From NCBI RefSeq assembly GCF_017948485.1, contig NZ_JAFFSX010000004.1, positions 248,001-312,000 on the forward strand: a stretch of DNA of 64,000 bases. The letters are read 5' to 3'. Positions 14,595-22,449 of this stretch are shown here, piece by piece (the first letter of the stretch is position 1; each line of letters begins with the position of its first letter). The notes beneath the pieces were generated by a model that saw nothing but the letters and a program-made list of their open reading frames with translations, was not told the origin of the DNA and ran no database searches. The stretch comes from Streptomyces sp. GESEQ-35 (GTDB taxonomy: Bacteria > Actinomycetota > Actinomycetes > Streptomycetales > Streptomycetaceae). The translations under genes and the position numbers were made by a program.

Positions 14595-16289
14595 GTGCGC
14601 ATCGGACTGCTTACGGAGGGTGGCTATCCGTACGTGAGCGGTGACGCCAGGCTCTGGTGCGACCGGCTCGTGCGCGGGTTGGGGCAGCACGAGTTCGACA
14701 TCTACGCGCTCAGTCGCAGCGAGCGCCAGGAGGACGAAGGCTGGGTGCCGCTGCCGTCGCAGGTCAGCCGGGTGCGTACGGCTCCGTTGTGGACGGCCGA
14801 GGACGACGGCGCCGGGTACGGCCGGCGGGCGCGACGCCGCTTCGCCGACTGCTACGGCGAGTTGGCGGCAGCCGTGTGCGCGACGGGAGGAACCGGGGCA
14901 GAGGCCACCCCCGAGGCGGACCGTTTCGGCAACGCGCTGTACGGGCTCGCCGAACTCGCCCGCGACGAGGGGGGCCTGGTGGGAGCGCTCCGCTCCGAGA
15001 CCGCCGTGCGCGCCCTGGAACGCGCCTGTCGCGCGCCCGGCGCCCTGCGTACGGCGCGGGAGGCGCGCGTACCGGATCTCCTCACCGTCGTCGCGCACAT
15101 GGAACGCGTCCTGCGCCCCCTCTCGCTCGACTGGTACGAGGACGACGGACTCGGCTCGGTCGACCTGTGCCACGCGGCGTCCGGCGGCCCGGCCGCCCTG
15201 CCCGGACTGGTCGCCCGCCACTTCTCGGACGTACCGCTGCTCGTGACCGAGTACGGGGTGCAGCTGCGCACGCACTACCTGACCACGGGCGACGCCCCAC
15301 CTGCCGTACGGGCCCTGCTCGCGGCCTTCCACGGACAGCTCGCCGCCGAGATCTACCGCCGGGCGGCCGTCATCACGCCCGGCAACTCCCATGCCCGCCG
15401 CTGGCAGGAACACTGCGGCGCCGACCGCGAGAAGCTGCGCACGGTCTACCCGGGCATGGAGGCAGCCCGCTTCACGGACGTCGGCGAGTCGCCGGAGTGC
15501 GCCGACCCGGACACGCTGGTCTGGGTCGGCCGGATCGAACCCACCAAGGACCTGGTCTCCCTGCTGCACGCCTTCGCGGACGTCCGCAAGGAGGAACCGA
15601 AGACCCGGCTGCGGATCGTCGGCACCCCCTCGGGCGCCGAGGGCACCGCCTACCTGGCCCACTGCAAGGCACTGGCCGCCCAGCTCTTCCCGGACGAGGC
15701 GGAGGGCCGGCACGCGGTCGGCCGCAACCCGGTGACCTTCGAGGAGATCGGCGCCCCCGAGGTCCCCACACTCGCCGAGGCGTACGCGGGGGGCGCGGTG
15801 ATCGCCCTGTCCAGCGTCGTCGAGGGCTTCCCGATCAGCCTCGTCGAGGCCATGTTCTGCGGCCGCGCGACGGTGTCCACCGACGTCGGCGCCGTCGTGG
15901 AGGTCATCGGCGGCACCGGACTCGTCGTGCCGCCGCGCAATCCGCGGGCGCTCGCGGAGGCGTGCGTGGCGCTGCTGCGCGACCCCGAGCGGCGTGAACG
16001 CCTGGGTGCCGCCGCCCGCGCCCGAGCTCTCGAACTCTTCACCGTCGAGCAGAACGTCGCGGCATTTCACGGCATTTACCTGGAGATCGTCTCGCGGTGC
16101 CCGGTCCGCCGGGTCGTCCTCGACGACACCGGGGAACCCCTGCCGTTCGGCGTCCCCGCCGAGGCCCACGTCCCCGGCCGCTGGACCGACCCGGCCGCGC
16201 GCGTGGCGGCCCGCGGCGGTCCCGGCTGGGCGACGGGACGGCCAGTGCGGGCGGGCGGTCCCGTACCCGCGACGGAGGGAGCACGATGA
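14595..16289 (+). CDS. GT4 glycosyltransferase, PelF-like (DUF3492)
   Basis: A 564-residue cytoplasmic GT-B glycosyltransferase. The N-terminal half (RIGLLTEGGYPYVSGDARLW onward) is the DUF3492 domain found in PelF, the Pel exopolysaccharide polymerase. The middle has LVTEYGVQLR and a YPGME linker. The C-terminal half is a GT4 donor-binding domain with WVGRIEPTKDLVSLLHA near 320 and the EX7E motif in EGFPISLVEAMFCGRATV near 420. PelF uses UDP-GalNAc/GlcNAc; the same is inferred here. GTG 14595 is chosen because the family begins exactly there. The frame upstream to 14487 is low in similarity. The gene overlaps the next by 4 nt (ATGA). Confidence 0.88.
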   Translation: MRIGLLTEGGYPYVSGDARLWCDRLVRGLGQHEFDIYALSRSERQEDEGWVPLPSQVSRVRTAPLWTAEDDGAGYGRRARRRFADCYGELAAAVCATGGTGAEATPEADRFGNALYGLAELARDEGGLVGALRSETAVRALERACRAPGALRTAREARVPDLLTVVAHMERVLRPLSLDWYEDDGLGSVDLCHAASGGPAALPGLVARHFSDVPLLVTEYGVQLRTHYLTTGDAPPAVRALLAAFHGQLAAEIYRRAAVITPGNSHARRWQEHCGADREKLRTVYPGMEAARFTDVGESPECADPDTLVWVGRIEPTKDLVSLLHAFADVRKEEPKTRLRIVGTPSGAEGTAYLAHCKALAAQLFPDEAEGRHAVGRNPVTFEEIGAPEVPTLAEAYAGGAVIALSSVVEGFPISLVEAMFCGRATVSTDVGAVVEVIGGTGLVVPPRNPRALAEACVALLRDPERRERLGAAARARALELFTVEQNVAAFHGIYLEIVSRCPVRRVVLDDTGEPLPFGVPAEAHVPGRWTDPAARVAARGGPGWATGRPVRAGGPVPATEGAR

Positions 16290-17587
16290 GCGGCTTGGGC
16301 GAACTGGACCGCCCCGGAACTCCGGCCGGCCCCGGAGCGTGGGACGCGCGCTCGCACGAGTGGCTGGCCGGAGAGCCGTACCCACGGGATGAGGGGGAGC
16401 AGGGGGAGCCGCACGCACTGGGTGAGGAGGAGCGCAAGAAGAAGCCCGCCGCCGATGCCGCTCTCGCACGCGGCTCCGCCCCCGCCTCGGCTCGGCGCGC
16501 CGCCGCCGCGGACCCGGTGAAGGCACTGATGCACCGCCACCGCGAGCTGTGCGAACGGGCCGTGGACCCCTTGGAGATCGCGGCGGGCCTGGAGGCGCAC
16601 GGTGTCACCGACCGCACCGCGTCCCGCTTCCGTCACCGGGACGTCTTCTCCCTGGCGGAGGAGTTGTACGCCCGCGTCCCGCGTGACGGCGAGACATCCC
16701 ACCGCCCCACGCCGCCGAAAGCCCCCCGGCCCCGAGCCGCGTGGGTGCTGCTCACCCTGCTGCCGGGCGTGCTGTGCGCAGCCACCTTGGCCGGCCTCCA
16801 CCTCACCCAGGGCCAACCGCGCCTGATCACGGCGGCTGTGGGCGTCCTGGCTGTGACCATGGCAATCCGCGTGGCCCTGTCCCGCGGCCCGCTCAGCACG
16901 AAGGGTCGGACGCCCGCACCGAGCAGCGGCACCTGGACCTGCTGGCTGGTCGCCTACGCCGTCCTCGGTGACGGACTGCTCCGCGCGGCCGTGGCCGGAG
17001 GCCCCGACGGCCTGCCGACCGGCACCACGGACGGCCCCTGGCCCCTGGCCACCGCACCGGTCCTGGCCCTCACGCTGGCCTGCGCCCCCGCGGCATGGAG
17101 CGCCCACCTCTTCGCCGCACGAGCCCGCCGCAGACTGACGGCCAGCCGGGGCCTGGAGGAGTTCACCGCGTCCGTGCAGCCCCTGCTGTTCGGCACGGTC
17201 GCCCTGTATCTGTGCGCATTGACGGGCCTCCTCACGCTGACCGGCGTGGCCTTGGCCGAGCCCGCGGCCTACGCCCAGGCCACCACCCTGGGAACCCTCC
17301 TGTTCCTGGCTCGCCTCCTCACCGCACACGGCTTCACCTACGCCCCCGCAGTCGTCCTCACCGCCACGGCGACGGTCGAGGGAGCCGCCCTGGCCACGGT
17401 CTTCGCGGGCCGTCTCCCCGGCTGCGGCTTCCTGGCCACCCCCGTCGAAACGCTCGTCCACACCTGGGGCCCCGGCAGCATCCCGGCCCTCGCCTGCGGA
17501 GTCGCGGCCCTGACCCTCCTGCTCCACGCCACCCGCAGGCTGACGAGGGCGTCGGCCCACGCCCGATCGGACGGATTGTCGCCATGA
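16286..17587 (+). CDS. Multi-spanning membrane protein of the exopolysaccharide locus
   Basis: A 433-residue protein with a charged cytoplasmic N-terminal region of about 145 residues and then about eight membrane helices (starting near 151, 180, 215, 255, 297, 330, 350 and 398). The soluble part contains a helical segment DPLEIAAGLEAHGVTDR followed by RHRDVFSLAEELYARV, perhaps a docking or substrate-handling module. By position after a PelF-like enzyme, it is a candidate for the role of PelG, the membrane partner that exports the polymer. PelG usually has about 12 helices and I cannot confirm homology. It starts inside the glycosyltransferase stop and ends overlapping a tiny ORF. Confidence 0.75.
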   Translation: MSGLGELDRPGTPAGPGAWDARSHEWLAGEPYPRDEGEQGEPHALGEEERKKKPAADAALARGSAPASARRAAAADPVKALMHRHRELCERAVDPLEIAAGLEAHGVTDRTASRFRHRDVFSLAEELYARVPRDGETSHRPTPPKAPRPRAAWVLLTLLPGVLCAATLAGLHLTQGQPRLITAAVGVLAVTMAIRVALSRGPLSTKGRTPAPSSGTWTCWLVAYAVLGDGLLRAAVAGGPDGLPTGTTDGPWPLATAPVLALTLACAPAAWSAHLFAARARRRLTASRGLEEFTASVQPLLFGTVALYLCALTGLLTLTGVALAEPAAYAQATTLGTLLFLARLLTAHGFTYAPAVVLTATATVEGAALATVFAGRLPGCGFLATPVETLVHTWGPGSIPALACGVAALTLLLHATRRLTRASAHARSDGLSP

Positions 17588-17706
17588 GACCCGTCGCGAC
17601 AGACACCCCCACCGGCCGGACGGCAGCACGCGACAGGCACCCCCGCCGCGCAGATGCATGCCGACCGCTCCGAACCACCACCCCCGAGAAGGAGAACCCC
17701 AGATGA
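17584..17706 (+). CDS. Small ORF (40 aa) in the exopolysaccharide locus
   Basis: An ORF of 41 codons starting on an ATG that overlaps the membrane protein's stop (ATGA) and ending on a TGA overlapped by the next ATG. The predicted peptide is hydrophilic and Arg/Thr/Pro-rich (MRPVATDTPTGRTAARDRH at its start). There is no signal or membrane segment. It may be a real small protein or simply carry ribosomes across the gap to the epimerase. Its last codons contain the AAGGAG that serves as SD for the following ORF. Confidence 0.4.
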   Translation: MRPVATDTPTGRTAARDRHPRRADACRPLRTTTPEKENPR

Positions 17707-17750
17707 TCACCTCCCGACCCGGAACCTCGGCCCCGGGAGCCGCCCGATGA
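17703..17750 (+). CDS. Tiny ORF (15 aa) coupling translation to the epimerase
   Basis: ATG at 17703 with one of the best SD sequences in the locus (GAAGGAGA, ending about 8 nt upstream) encodes only MITSRPGTSAPGAAR. The stop TGA overlaps the epimerase ATG. It is in a different frame from the epimerase, so it is not an N-terminal extension. Most likely a coupling or regulatory ORF. Confidence 0.4.
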   Translation: MITSRPGTSAPGAAR

Positions 17751-18706
17751 GGGTCCTGCTGATCGGAGCCAACGGCTACCTCGGCCGCTTCGTCGCCGAC
17801 CGTCTGCTCGCCGACCCGGCCGTCCAGCTCACCGCGCTCGGCCGCGGAGACGACGCCGACGTCCGTTTCGACCTCGCGTCCGGCAGCCCCGGCGCGCTCA
17901 CCCGCTTCCTCGACGCGGTCCACCCCGGCGTCGTCGTCAACTGCGCCGGCGCCACCCGAGGCGGGGCGCGCGACCTCGCCCGCCACAACACCGTCGCCGT
18001 GGCCACGGTCTGCGAGGCCCTCCGCCGCAGTGGCTGCGGCGCCCGACTCGTCCAGATCGGCTGCGGCGCCGAGTACGGACCGAGCCAGCCCGGTTCCTCC
18101 ACGGCCGAGGACGCCGTGCCCCGCCCCGGTGGCCCGTACGGCGTCAGCAAACTGGCCGCCACCGAACTCGTCCTCGGCTCCGGCCTCGACGCCGTGGTCC
18201 TCCGCGTCTTCTCACCGGCGGGTCCTGGCACGCCCGCCGGCTCTCCGCTCGGGCGCCTGGCGGAGGCCATGCGCCGCGCCATGCAGTCCGGCGACGGTGA
18301 GCTGAAACTCGGTGGCCTCGGTGCGCAGCGGGACTTCGTCGACGTACGCGATGTCGCCCGCGCCGTGCACGCCGCCTCGCTCTCCGCCGCGCAGGGCGTC
18401 ATCAACATCGGCTCGGGCCGTGCCGTCCGCCTCCGTGACGCCGCCGCGGTCCTCGCGCGGGTGGCCGGATACGGCGGTGCCCTCCACGAACTCGACGGAC
18501 ACGCCGGTCCCTTGAGGGCATCCATCGGCCACCCCCGTTCCGAATCAGACCACGCGGCCCCGGTCGCGTACCCGTACCCGGACGGCTGCGGCAGCTGGCA
18601 GCAGGCCGATGTGCGCACCGCACGCGACCGGCTCGGCTGGCGCCCCCGGATCAACCTCGAAGAGTCCCTCGCCGACATCTGGATGGAGGCGGCATGCCGC
18701 ATCTGA
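17747..18706 (+). CDS. NAD-dependent sugar epimerase/dehydratase
   Basis: A 319-residue extended-SDR enzyme. The Rossmann fold opens with VLLIGANGYLGRFVADRLL, the GxxGxxG dinucleotide motif at residues about 8-14. The catalytic triad shows Ser/Tyr/Lys-like positions with YGVSK near 130 (YxxxK). Later motifs VRDVARAVHAA and GVINIGSG match nucleotide-sugar epimerases. It probably makes the activated sugar for the glycosyltransferase, for example a UDP-HexNAc C4 epimerase in the role of PelX; this is inference. ATG 17747 has GGGAG 8 nt upstream and overlaps the tiny ORF stop. Its 3' end overlaps the next gene by 13 nt. Confidence 0.85.
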   Translation: MRVLLIGANGYLGRFVADRLLADPAVQLTALGRGDDADVRFDLASGSPGALTRFLDAVHPGVVVNCAGATRGGARDLARHNTVAVATVCEALRRSGCGARLVQIGCGAEYGPSQPGSSTAEDAVPRPGGPYGVSKLAATELVLGSGLDAVVLRVFSPAGPGTPAGSPLGRLAEAMRRAMQSGDGELKLGGLGAQRDFVDVRDVARAVHAASLSAAQGVINIGSGRAVRLRDAAAVLARVAGYGGALHELDGHAGPLRASIGHPRSESDHAAPVAYPYPDGCGSWQQADVRTARDRLGWRPRINLEESLADIWMEAACRI

Positions 18707-19443
18707 CCAGCACAAAATGGAGCACCGCGAGCACAGACCTGCGCACCGGCTTCGGCATCCCGGGTTTCGCGCACCCCCTCGTCGCCCGGGCCGAGTGGGC
18801 CGAACTCACCCGCCACGGCACGCCCGTGCACTGGGCCGCCCTCAACGTCGCCGACGGTCCCGGCACCCGCCCCGACCCGCACTGCCTGGAGGCGGCCGGC
18901 CGGCTCCGCAACGCGGGCCTGCGTGTCCTCGGCCACCTCGACATCACCCACGGTGCCCGAGCCTTCGGCGAGCTGATCTCCGAAGCGCACCGCTATCTCG
19001 ACTGGTACCAGGTCGACGGCTTCCTCCTGGACCGCTGTCCCGTCGAACGTGCCGCGCTCCCGGAGACCCGCCGCACGGTCACCACGCTCCGCGCGATCAG
19101 TGACGACCCCCACATCGTCCTCGGCCACGGCACCCACCCCCACCCCGGCTACGCAGAAACCGCCGACCAGCTGGTCACCTTCTCCGGCCCATGGAGCGAC
19201 TACCGCTGGTCGCAGGTGGCGGAGTGGACCGCCGACCACCCGCCCGAGCGCTTCTGCCACTTCGTGCACGGAGTACCCCTCGGCCACCTCGACGAGGCTC
19301 TGCGCATCGCCCGCTGGCAAGGAGCCTCGACGATCTACTTCACCGACCGCACGGATCACGGCGGCCGCACCGATCCCTGGGAGACGATGCCCGGCTACTG
19401 GGACGAGATCGTCTCGCGGATCGGAACAGGTGTCTCGGAATGA
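18694..19443 (+). CDS. Spherulin4/GH135-type glycoside hydrolase-like protein
   Basis: A 249-residue protein of the spherulation-specific family 4 type. Visible family features are GIPGFAHPLVARAEWAEL at the first strand, a VHWAALNVADGPGTRPDP segment, LRVLGHLDITHGAR, and the strand DWYQVDGFLLDRCP where family members carry catalytic acids. Fungal Sph3 (GH135) cuts galactosaminogalactan and its gene lies in that polymer's cluster. Here the gene likewise closes a PelF-type cluster. No signal peptide is visible, unlike the extracellular relatives, so it may act inside or be exported by another route. SD GGAGG precedes the ATG, which lies within the epimerase gene. Confidence 0.82.
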   Translation: MPHLTSTKWSTASTDLRTGFGIPGFAHPLVARAEWAELTRHGTPVHWAALNVADGPGTRPDPHCLEAAGRLRNAGLRVLGHLDITHGARAFGELISEAHRYLDWYQVDGFLLDRCPVERAALPETRRTVTTLRAISDDPHIVLGHGTHPHPGYAETADQLVTFSGPWSDYRWSQVAEWTADHPPERFCHFVHGVPLGHLDEALRIARWQGASTIYFTDRTDHGGRTDPWETMPGYWDEIVSRIGTGVSE

Positions 19444-19506
19444 AAAAGGGCGTGGCACTGTTACGGGGAGAACAACTGTAGTGATTGACCGACCAACGGA
19501 GCCCCC

Positions 19507-20685
19507 GTGTCGCTGCCACCCCTGGTCGAGCCAGCTCCTGAGCTCACCGTAGACGAGGTCCGCAGGTACTCGCGCCACCTGATCATCCCCGATGTCGGGA
19601 TGGACGGGCAGAAGCGACTGAAGAACGCCAAGGTGCTCTGTGTGGGCGCCGGCGGCCTGGGCTCGCCGGCGCTGATGTACCTGGCCGCCGCGGGTGTCGG
19701 CACCCTCGGCATCGTGGAGTTCGACGAGGTCGACGAGTCGAACCTGCAGCGCCAGATCATCCACAGCCAGGCGGACATCGGCCGCTCCAAGGCCGAGTCG
19801 GCCCGTGATTCCGTCAAGGGCATCAACCCGTACGTGAACGTGGTCCTTCACGAGGAGCGGCTCGAAGCCGAGAACGTGATGGACATCTTCAGCCAGTACG
19901 ACCTGATCGTCGACGGTACGGACAACTTCGCGACCCGCTACCTGGTCAACGACGCCTGCGTGCTGCTGAACAAGCCGTACGTATGGGGTTCGATCTACCG
20001 CTTCGACGGCCAGGCCTCCGTCTTCTGGGCCGAGCACGGTCCCTGCTACCGCTGCCTCTACCCGGAGCCCCCGCCCCCCGGCATGGTCCCCTCCTGCGCC
20101 GAGGGCGGCGTCCTGGGCGTGCTGTGCGCGTCCATCGGCTCCATCCAGGTCAACGAGGCCATCAAGCTCCTCGCGGGCATCGGCGAGCCGCTCCTCGGCC
20201 GCCTGATGATCTACGACGCCCTGGAGATGCAGTACCGCCAGGTCAAGGTTCGCAAGGACCCCAACTGCGCGGTCTGCGGCGAGAACCCGACCGTCACCGA
20301 GCTCATCGACTACGAGGCCTTCTGCGGCGTCGTCTCCGAGGAGGCCCAGGAGGCCGCGGCCGGTTCGACGATCACTCCCAAGCAGCTCAAGGAGTGGATC
20401 GACGACGGCGAGAACATCGAGATCATCGACGTCCGCGAGATCAACGAGTACGAGATCGTCTCGATTCCCGGCGCCAAGCTGATCCCGAAGAACGAGTTCC
20501 TCATGGGCACCGCCCTGGAGACCCTCCCGCAGGACAAGAAGATCGTCCTGCACTGCAAGACAGGTGTCCGCAGTGCGGAAGTCCTCGCCGTGCTCAAGTC
20601 CGCGGGCTTCGCGGACGCGGTGCACGTCGGCGGCGGAGTGATCGGCTGGGTCAACCAGATCGAACCGAGCAAGCCGGTCTACTGA
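19507..20685 (+). CDS. moeZ: Adenylyltransferase/sulfurtransferase MoeZ
   Basis: A 392-residue two-domain enzyme that adenylates the C-terminal glycine of small sulfur-carrier proteins and then transfers sulfur to it, serving molybdopterin, thiamine-type and thioamide pathways. The N-terminal E1-like domain (1-270) has GAGGLGSPALMYLAAAGVG for ATP binding, RYSRHLIIPDVGMDGQ, and CysxxCys zinc pairs (YRCLY, CAVCGEN). The C-terminal rhodanese domain (about 285-392) has the active loop CKTGVRS around residue 355. The GTG at 19507 follows GGAG. Full length and intact. A moaE gene lies at 51.8 kb. Confidence 0.93.
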   Translation: MSLPPLVEPAPELTVDEVRRYSRHLIIPDVGMDGQKRLKNAKVLCVGAGGLGSPALMYLAAAGVGTLGIVEFDEVDESNLQRQIIHSQADIGRSKAESARDSVKGINPYVNVVLHEERLEAENVMDIFSQYDLIVDGTDNFATRYLVNDACVLLNKPYVWGSIYRFDGQASVFWAEHGPCYRCLYPEPPPPGMVPSCAEGGVLGVLCASIGSIQVNEAIKLLAGIGEPLLGRLMIYDALEMQYRQVKVRKDPNCAVCGENPTVTELIDYEAFCGVVSEEAQEAAAGSTITPKQLKEWIDDGENIEIIDVREINEYEIVSIPGAKLIPKNEFLMGTALETLPQDKKIVLHCKTGVRSAEVLAVLKSAGFADAVHVGGGVIGWVNQIEPSKPVY

Positions 20686-20700
20686 CCTCAACCCTCCCGT

Positions 20701-20745
20701 ACGGCGGGGGCCGCATGCGCCACGGGTGCGTGCGCCCCCCGCCGT
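20701..20745. terminator. Bidirectional terminator
   Basis: Arms ACGGCGGGGG (20701-20710) and CCCCCGCCGT (20736-20745) pair perfectly around an inner imperfect stem. It lies between the converging moeZ and peptidase genes. Confidence 0.8.
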
Positions 20746-20747
20746 CG

Positions 20748-22310
20748 TCATGAGCAGACCTTGCCGTCCTTCGGCACCCTGCCGTTCAGCAGATACGCGT
20801 TCACGGTCGAGTCGACGCAGTCGCTCCCGCTGCCGTACGCGCCGTGTCCCTGGCCCTTCCAGGTCAGCAGCACACCGACGTCCTTGCCCAGCTCGTCCGC
20901 CATCCTCGGGGCACCTTCGTACGGCGTCGCCGAGTCGCCGGTGTTGCCGACCACCAGGATCGGGGCCGCTTCCGGTGCGCTCACCTCCGCGTCCTCGTGT
21001 TGCCCGGGCACCGGCCAGTCGTGGCACCAGCCGGCCGTGTCCCAGCCGAGGAAGGCCCCGAACACCGGTGAGATCTTCTCGAACCTCGGCAGCAGCTTCT
21101 TCGTCTCGGTGGGCGTCGGCCGCCCCTTGTCGTCCAAGCACGATATGACTCGTTGCGAGTGGGTCCCCGTGCCGTAGTGCCCCGACGGGTCACGCTCGTT
21201 GTAGCCGTCGGCGAGTGCCAGGAGTTCGGAGCCGTCGCCGTCCTCCGCCGCGTCCAGGGCGCTGGTCAGAGTTGGCCAGGACGATTCGTCGTAGAGGGGC
21301 AGGAAGACGCCGGTGAGGGCGAGTGTCTGCGTCAGCTTCCGTCCGGTTGAGGTCGGCAGCGGGTCCTTGTCGATCCGGTCCATCAGGTCCGCGATCTTTT
21401 GCGAGCCTTCCTCCGGGGCCTGCCCGGTGGACTTCAGGTAGTTGTCCAGCGCGCGTTGAAAGCCCCTGGTCTGGTTCTCCGCGTGGCCCACCGTCCCGGC
21501 GGTCGGGTCGACGACCGCATCGAGGGTCAGCCGTCCCACGTTCTGCGGGAACAAGTGGGCGTAGACGCCGCCGAGTTCGGTGCCGTACGAGATGCCGAAG
21601 TAGTGCAGCTTGTTGTCGCCGAGGACCTGGCGCATCAGGTCCATGTCGCGGGCGGTGTCCGTGGTGGACACGTGCGCCATCAGCTTTCCGGCGTCCTTCT
21701 CGCAGCCCTTGCCGAAGTCGGCGGCGTCCTGGAAGTAGGCCCTTTCCTCGGCTGCGGTGTCCGGTGTGGTGTCGATCGCCTCGGCGGCCTGGATCTCCTT
21801 GTCGCCGCGGCAGCGGACACCCTCGCTGGCGTCGACCCCGCGCGGGTCCCAGCTCACCAGGTCGTAGCGCTCGCGGAGCAGGGAGAACGACGACGAGAAC
21901 GACGGCAGGGTGGAGACGCCCGAGCCGCCCGGGCCGCCGAAGTTGAACAGCAGCGAGCCGATGCGGTCGTCCCCGGTGGCCTTGGCGCGGATCAGCGCGA
22001 GGCCGATGGTCTCGCCATCCGTCTTCGCCCAGTCCAACGGCACCTTGAGCGTCGCGCACTGCCAGTCGCTGCCCGGCTCGGATGAGTCCGCGGCGGCCTC
22101 GCAGCGGCCCCAGTCCAGCTTCTGCGAGGTCAGAGAGGAGGGCAGCGGAACAGCCGTACCGGAGGAACCGGACGACGGAGCCGCAGCCGAGACCTGCCCT
22201 CCGCTCGACTTCTCCCCGTCCTTGCCGTCGTCGGACGAACCGCTGCTGCAGCCCGCCGCCAGCAGTGCGGCGGCGGCCGTCAGCGCCGTCCACCGGACCA
22301 TACGCGCCAT
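20748..22310 (-). CDS. Secreted lipoprotein tripeptidyl aminopeptidase-like hydrolase (SlpD/E type)
   Basis: A 520-residue extracytoplasmic lipoprotein of the alpha/beta-hydrolase peptidase family that removes N-terminal peptides from proteins. The signal ends in lipobox LLAAGC, so it is anchored outside the membrane. The nucleophile is in FGISYGTELGG (near 235), the acid in VVGNTGDSATPYEGA (near 455) and the His in GQGHGAYG near the C-terminus. It ends with the TAP-like domain. The ATG at 22310 is placed 6-10 nt after AGGGGGGAA; the in-frame GTG at 22316 would have no room for the SD. The next upstream gene is a paralogue. Confidence 0.9.
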   Translation of the reverse strand: MARMVRWTALTAAAALLAAGCSSGSSDDGKDGEKSSGGQVSAAAPSSGSSGTAVPLPSSLTSQKLDWGRCEAAADSSEPGSDWQCATLKVPLDWAKTDGETIGLALIRAKATGDDRIGSLLFNFGGPGGSGVSTLPSFSSSFSLLRERYDLVSWDPRGVDASEGVRCRGDKEIQAAEAIDTTPDTAAEERAYFQDAADFGKGCEKDAGKLMAHVSTTDTARDMDLMRQVLGDNKLHYFGISYGTELGGVYAHLFPQNVGRLTLDAVVDPTAGTVGHAENQTRGFQRALDNYLKSTGQAPEEGSQKIADLMDRIDKDPLPTSTGRKLTQTLALTGVFLPLYDESSWPTLTSALDAAEDGDGSELLALADGYNERDPSGHYGTGTHSQRVISCLDDKGRPTPTETKKLLPRFEKISPVFGAFLGWDTAGWCHDWPVPGQHEDAEVSAPEAAPILVVGNTGDSATPYEGAPRMADELGKDVGVLLTWKGQGHGAYGSGSDCVDSTVNAYLLNGRVPKDGKVCS

Positions 22311-22400
22311 GTGCACTTCCCCCCTCGCAAGCCCGTCCGCGTCGATCCGCGGAGGGCGGTCAGGCCATGGTAGGCGGATCTCGCAGCGCCCGCCGGGGCC

Positions 22401-22409
22401 TGTGGATAA
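22401..22409 (-). promoter_or_regulatory. Isolated DnaA-box-like site TTATCCACA
   Basis: The exact 9-mer TTATCCACA is read on the reverse strand in the gap between the two peptidase genes, about 90 nt upstream of the downstream gene's ATG. Confidence 0.4.
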
Positions 22410-22449
22410 CCTTTTGACCTGCGCGTTTGTCAGAATTCTGGCCTCGGTA

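Noticed and set aside
17776..21141. 1121-codon reverse-strand ORF across the epimerase, hydrolase and moeZ genes
   Set aside because: It crosses three well-supported + strand genes and has no recognisable domain; a GC-bias shadow.
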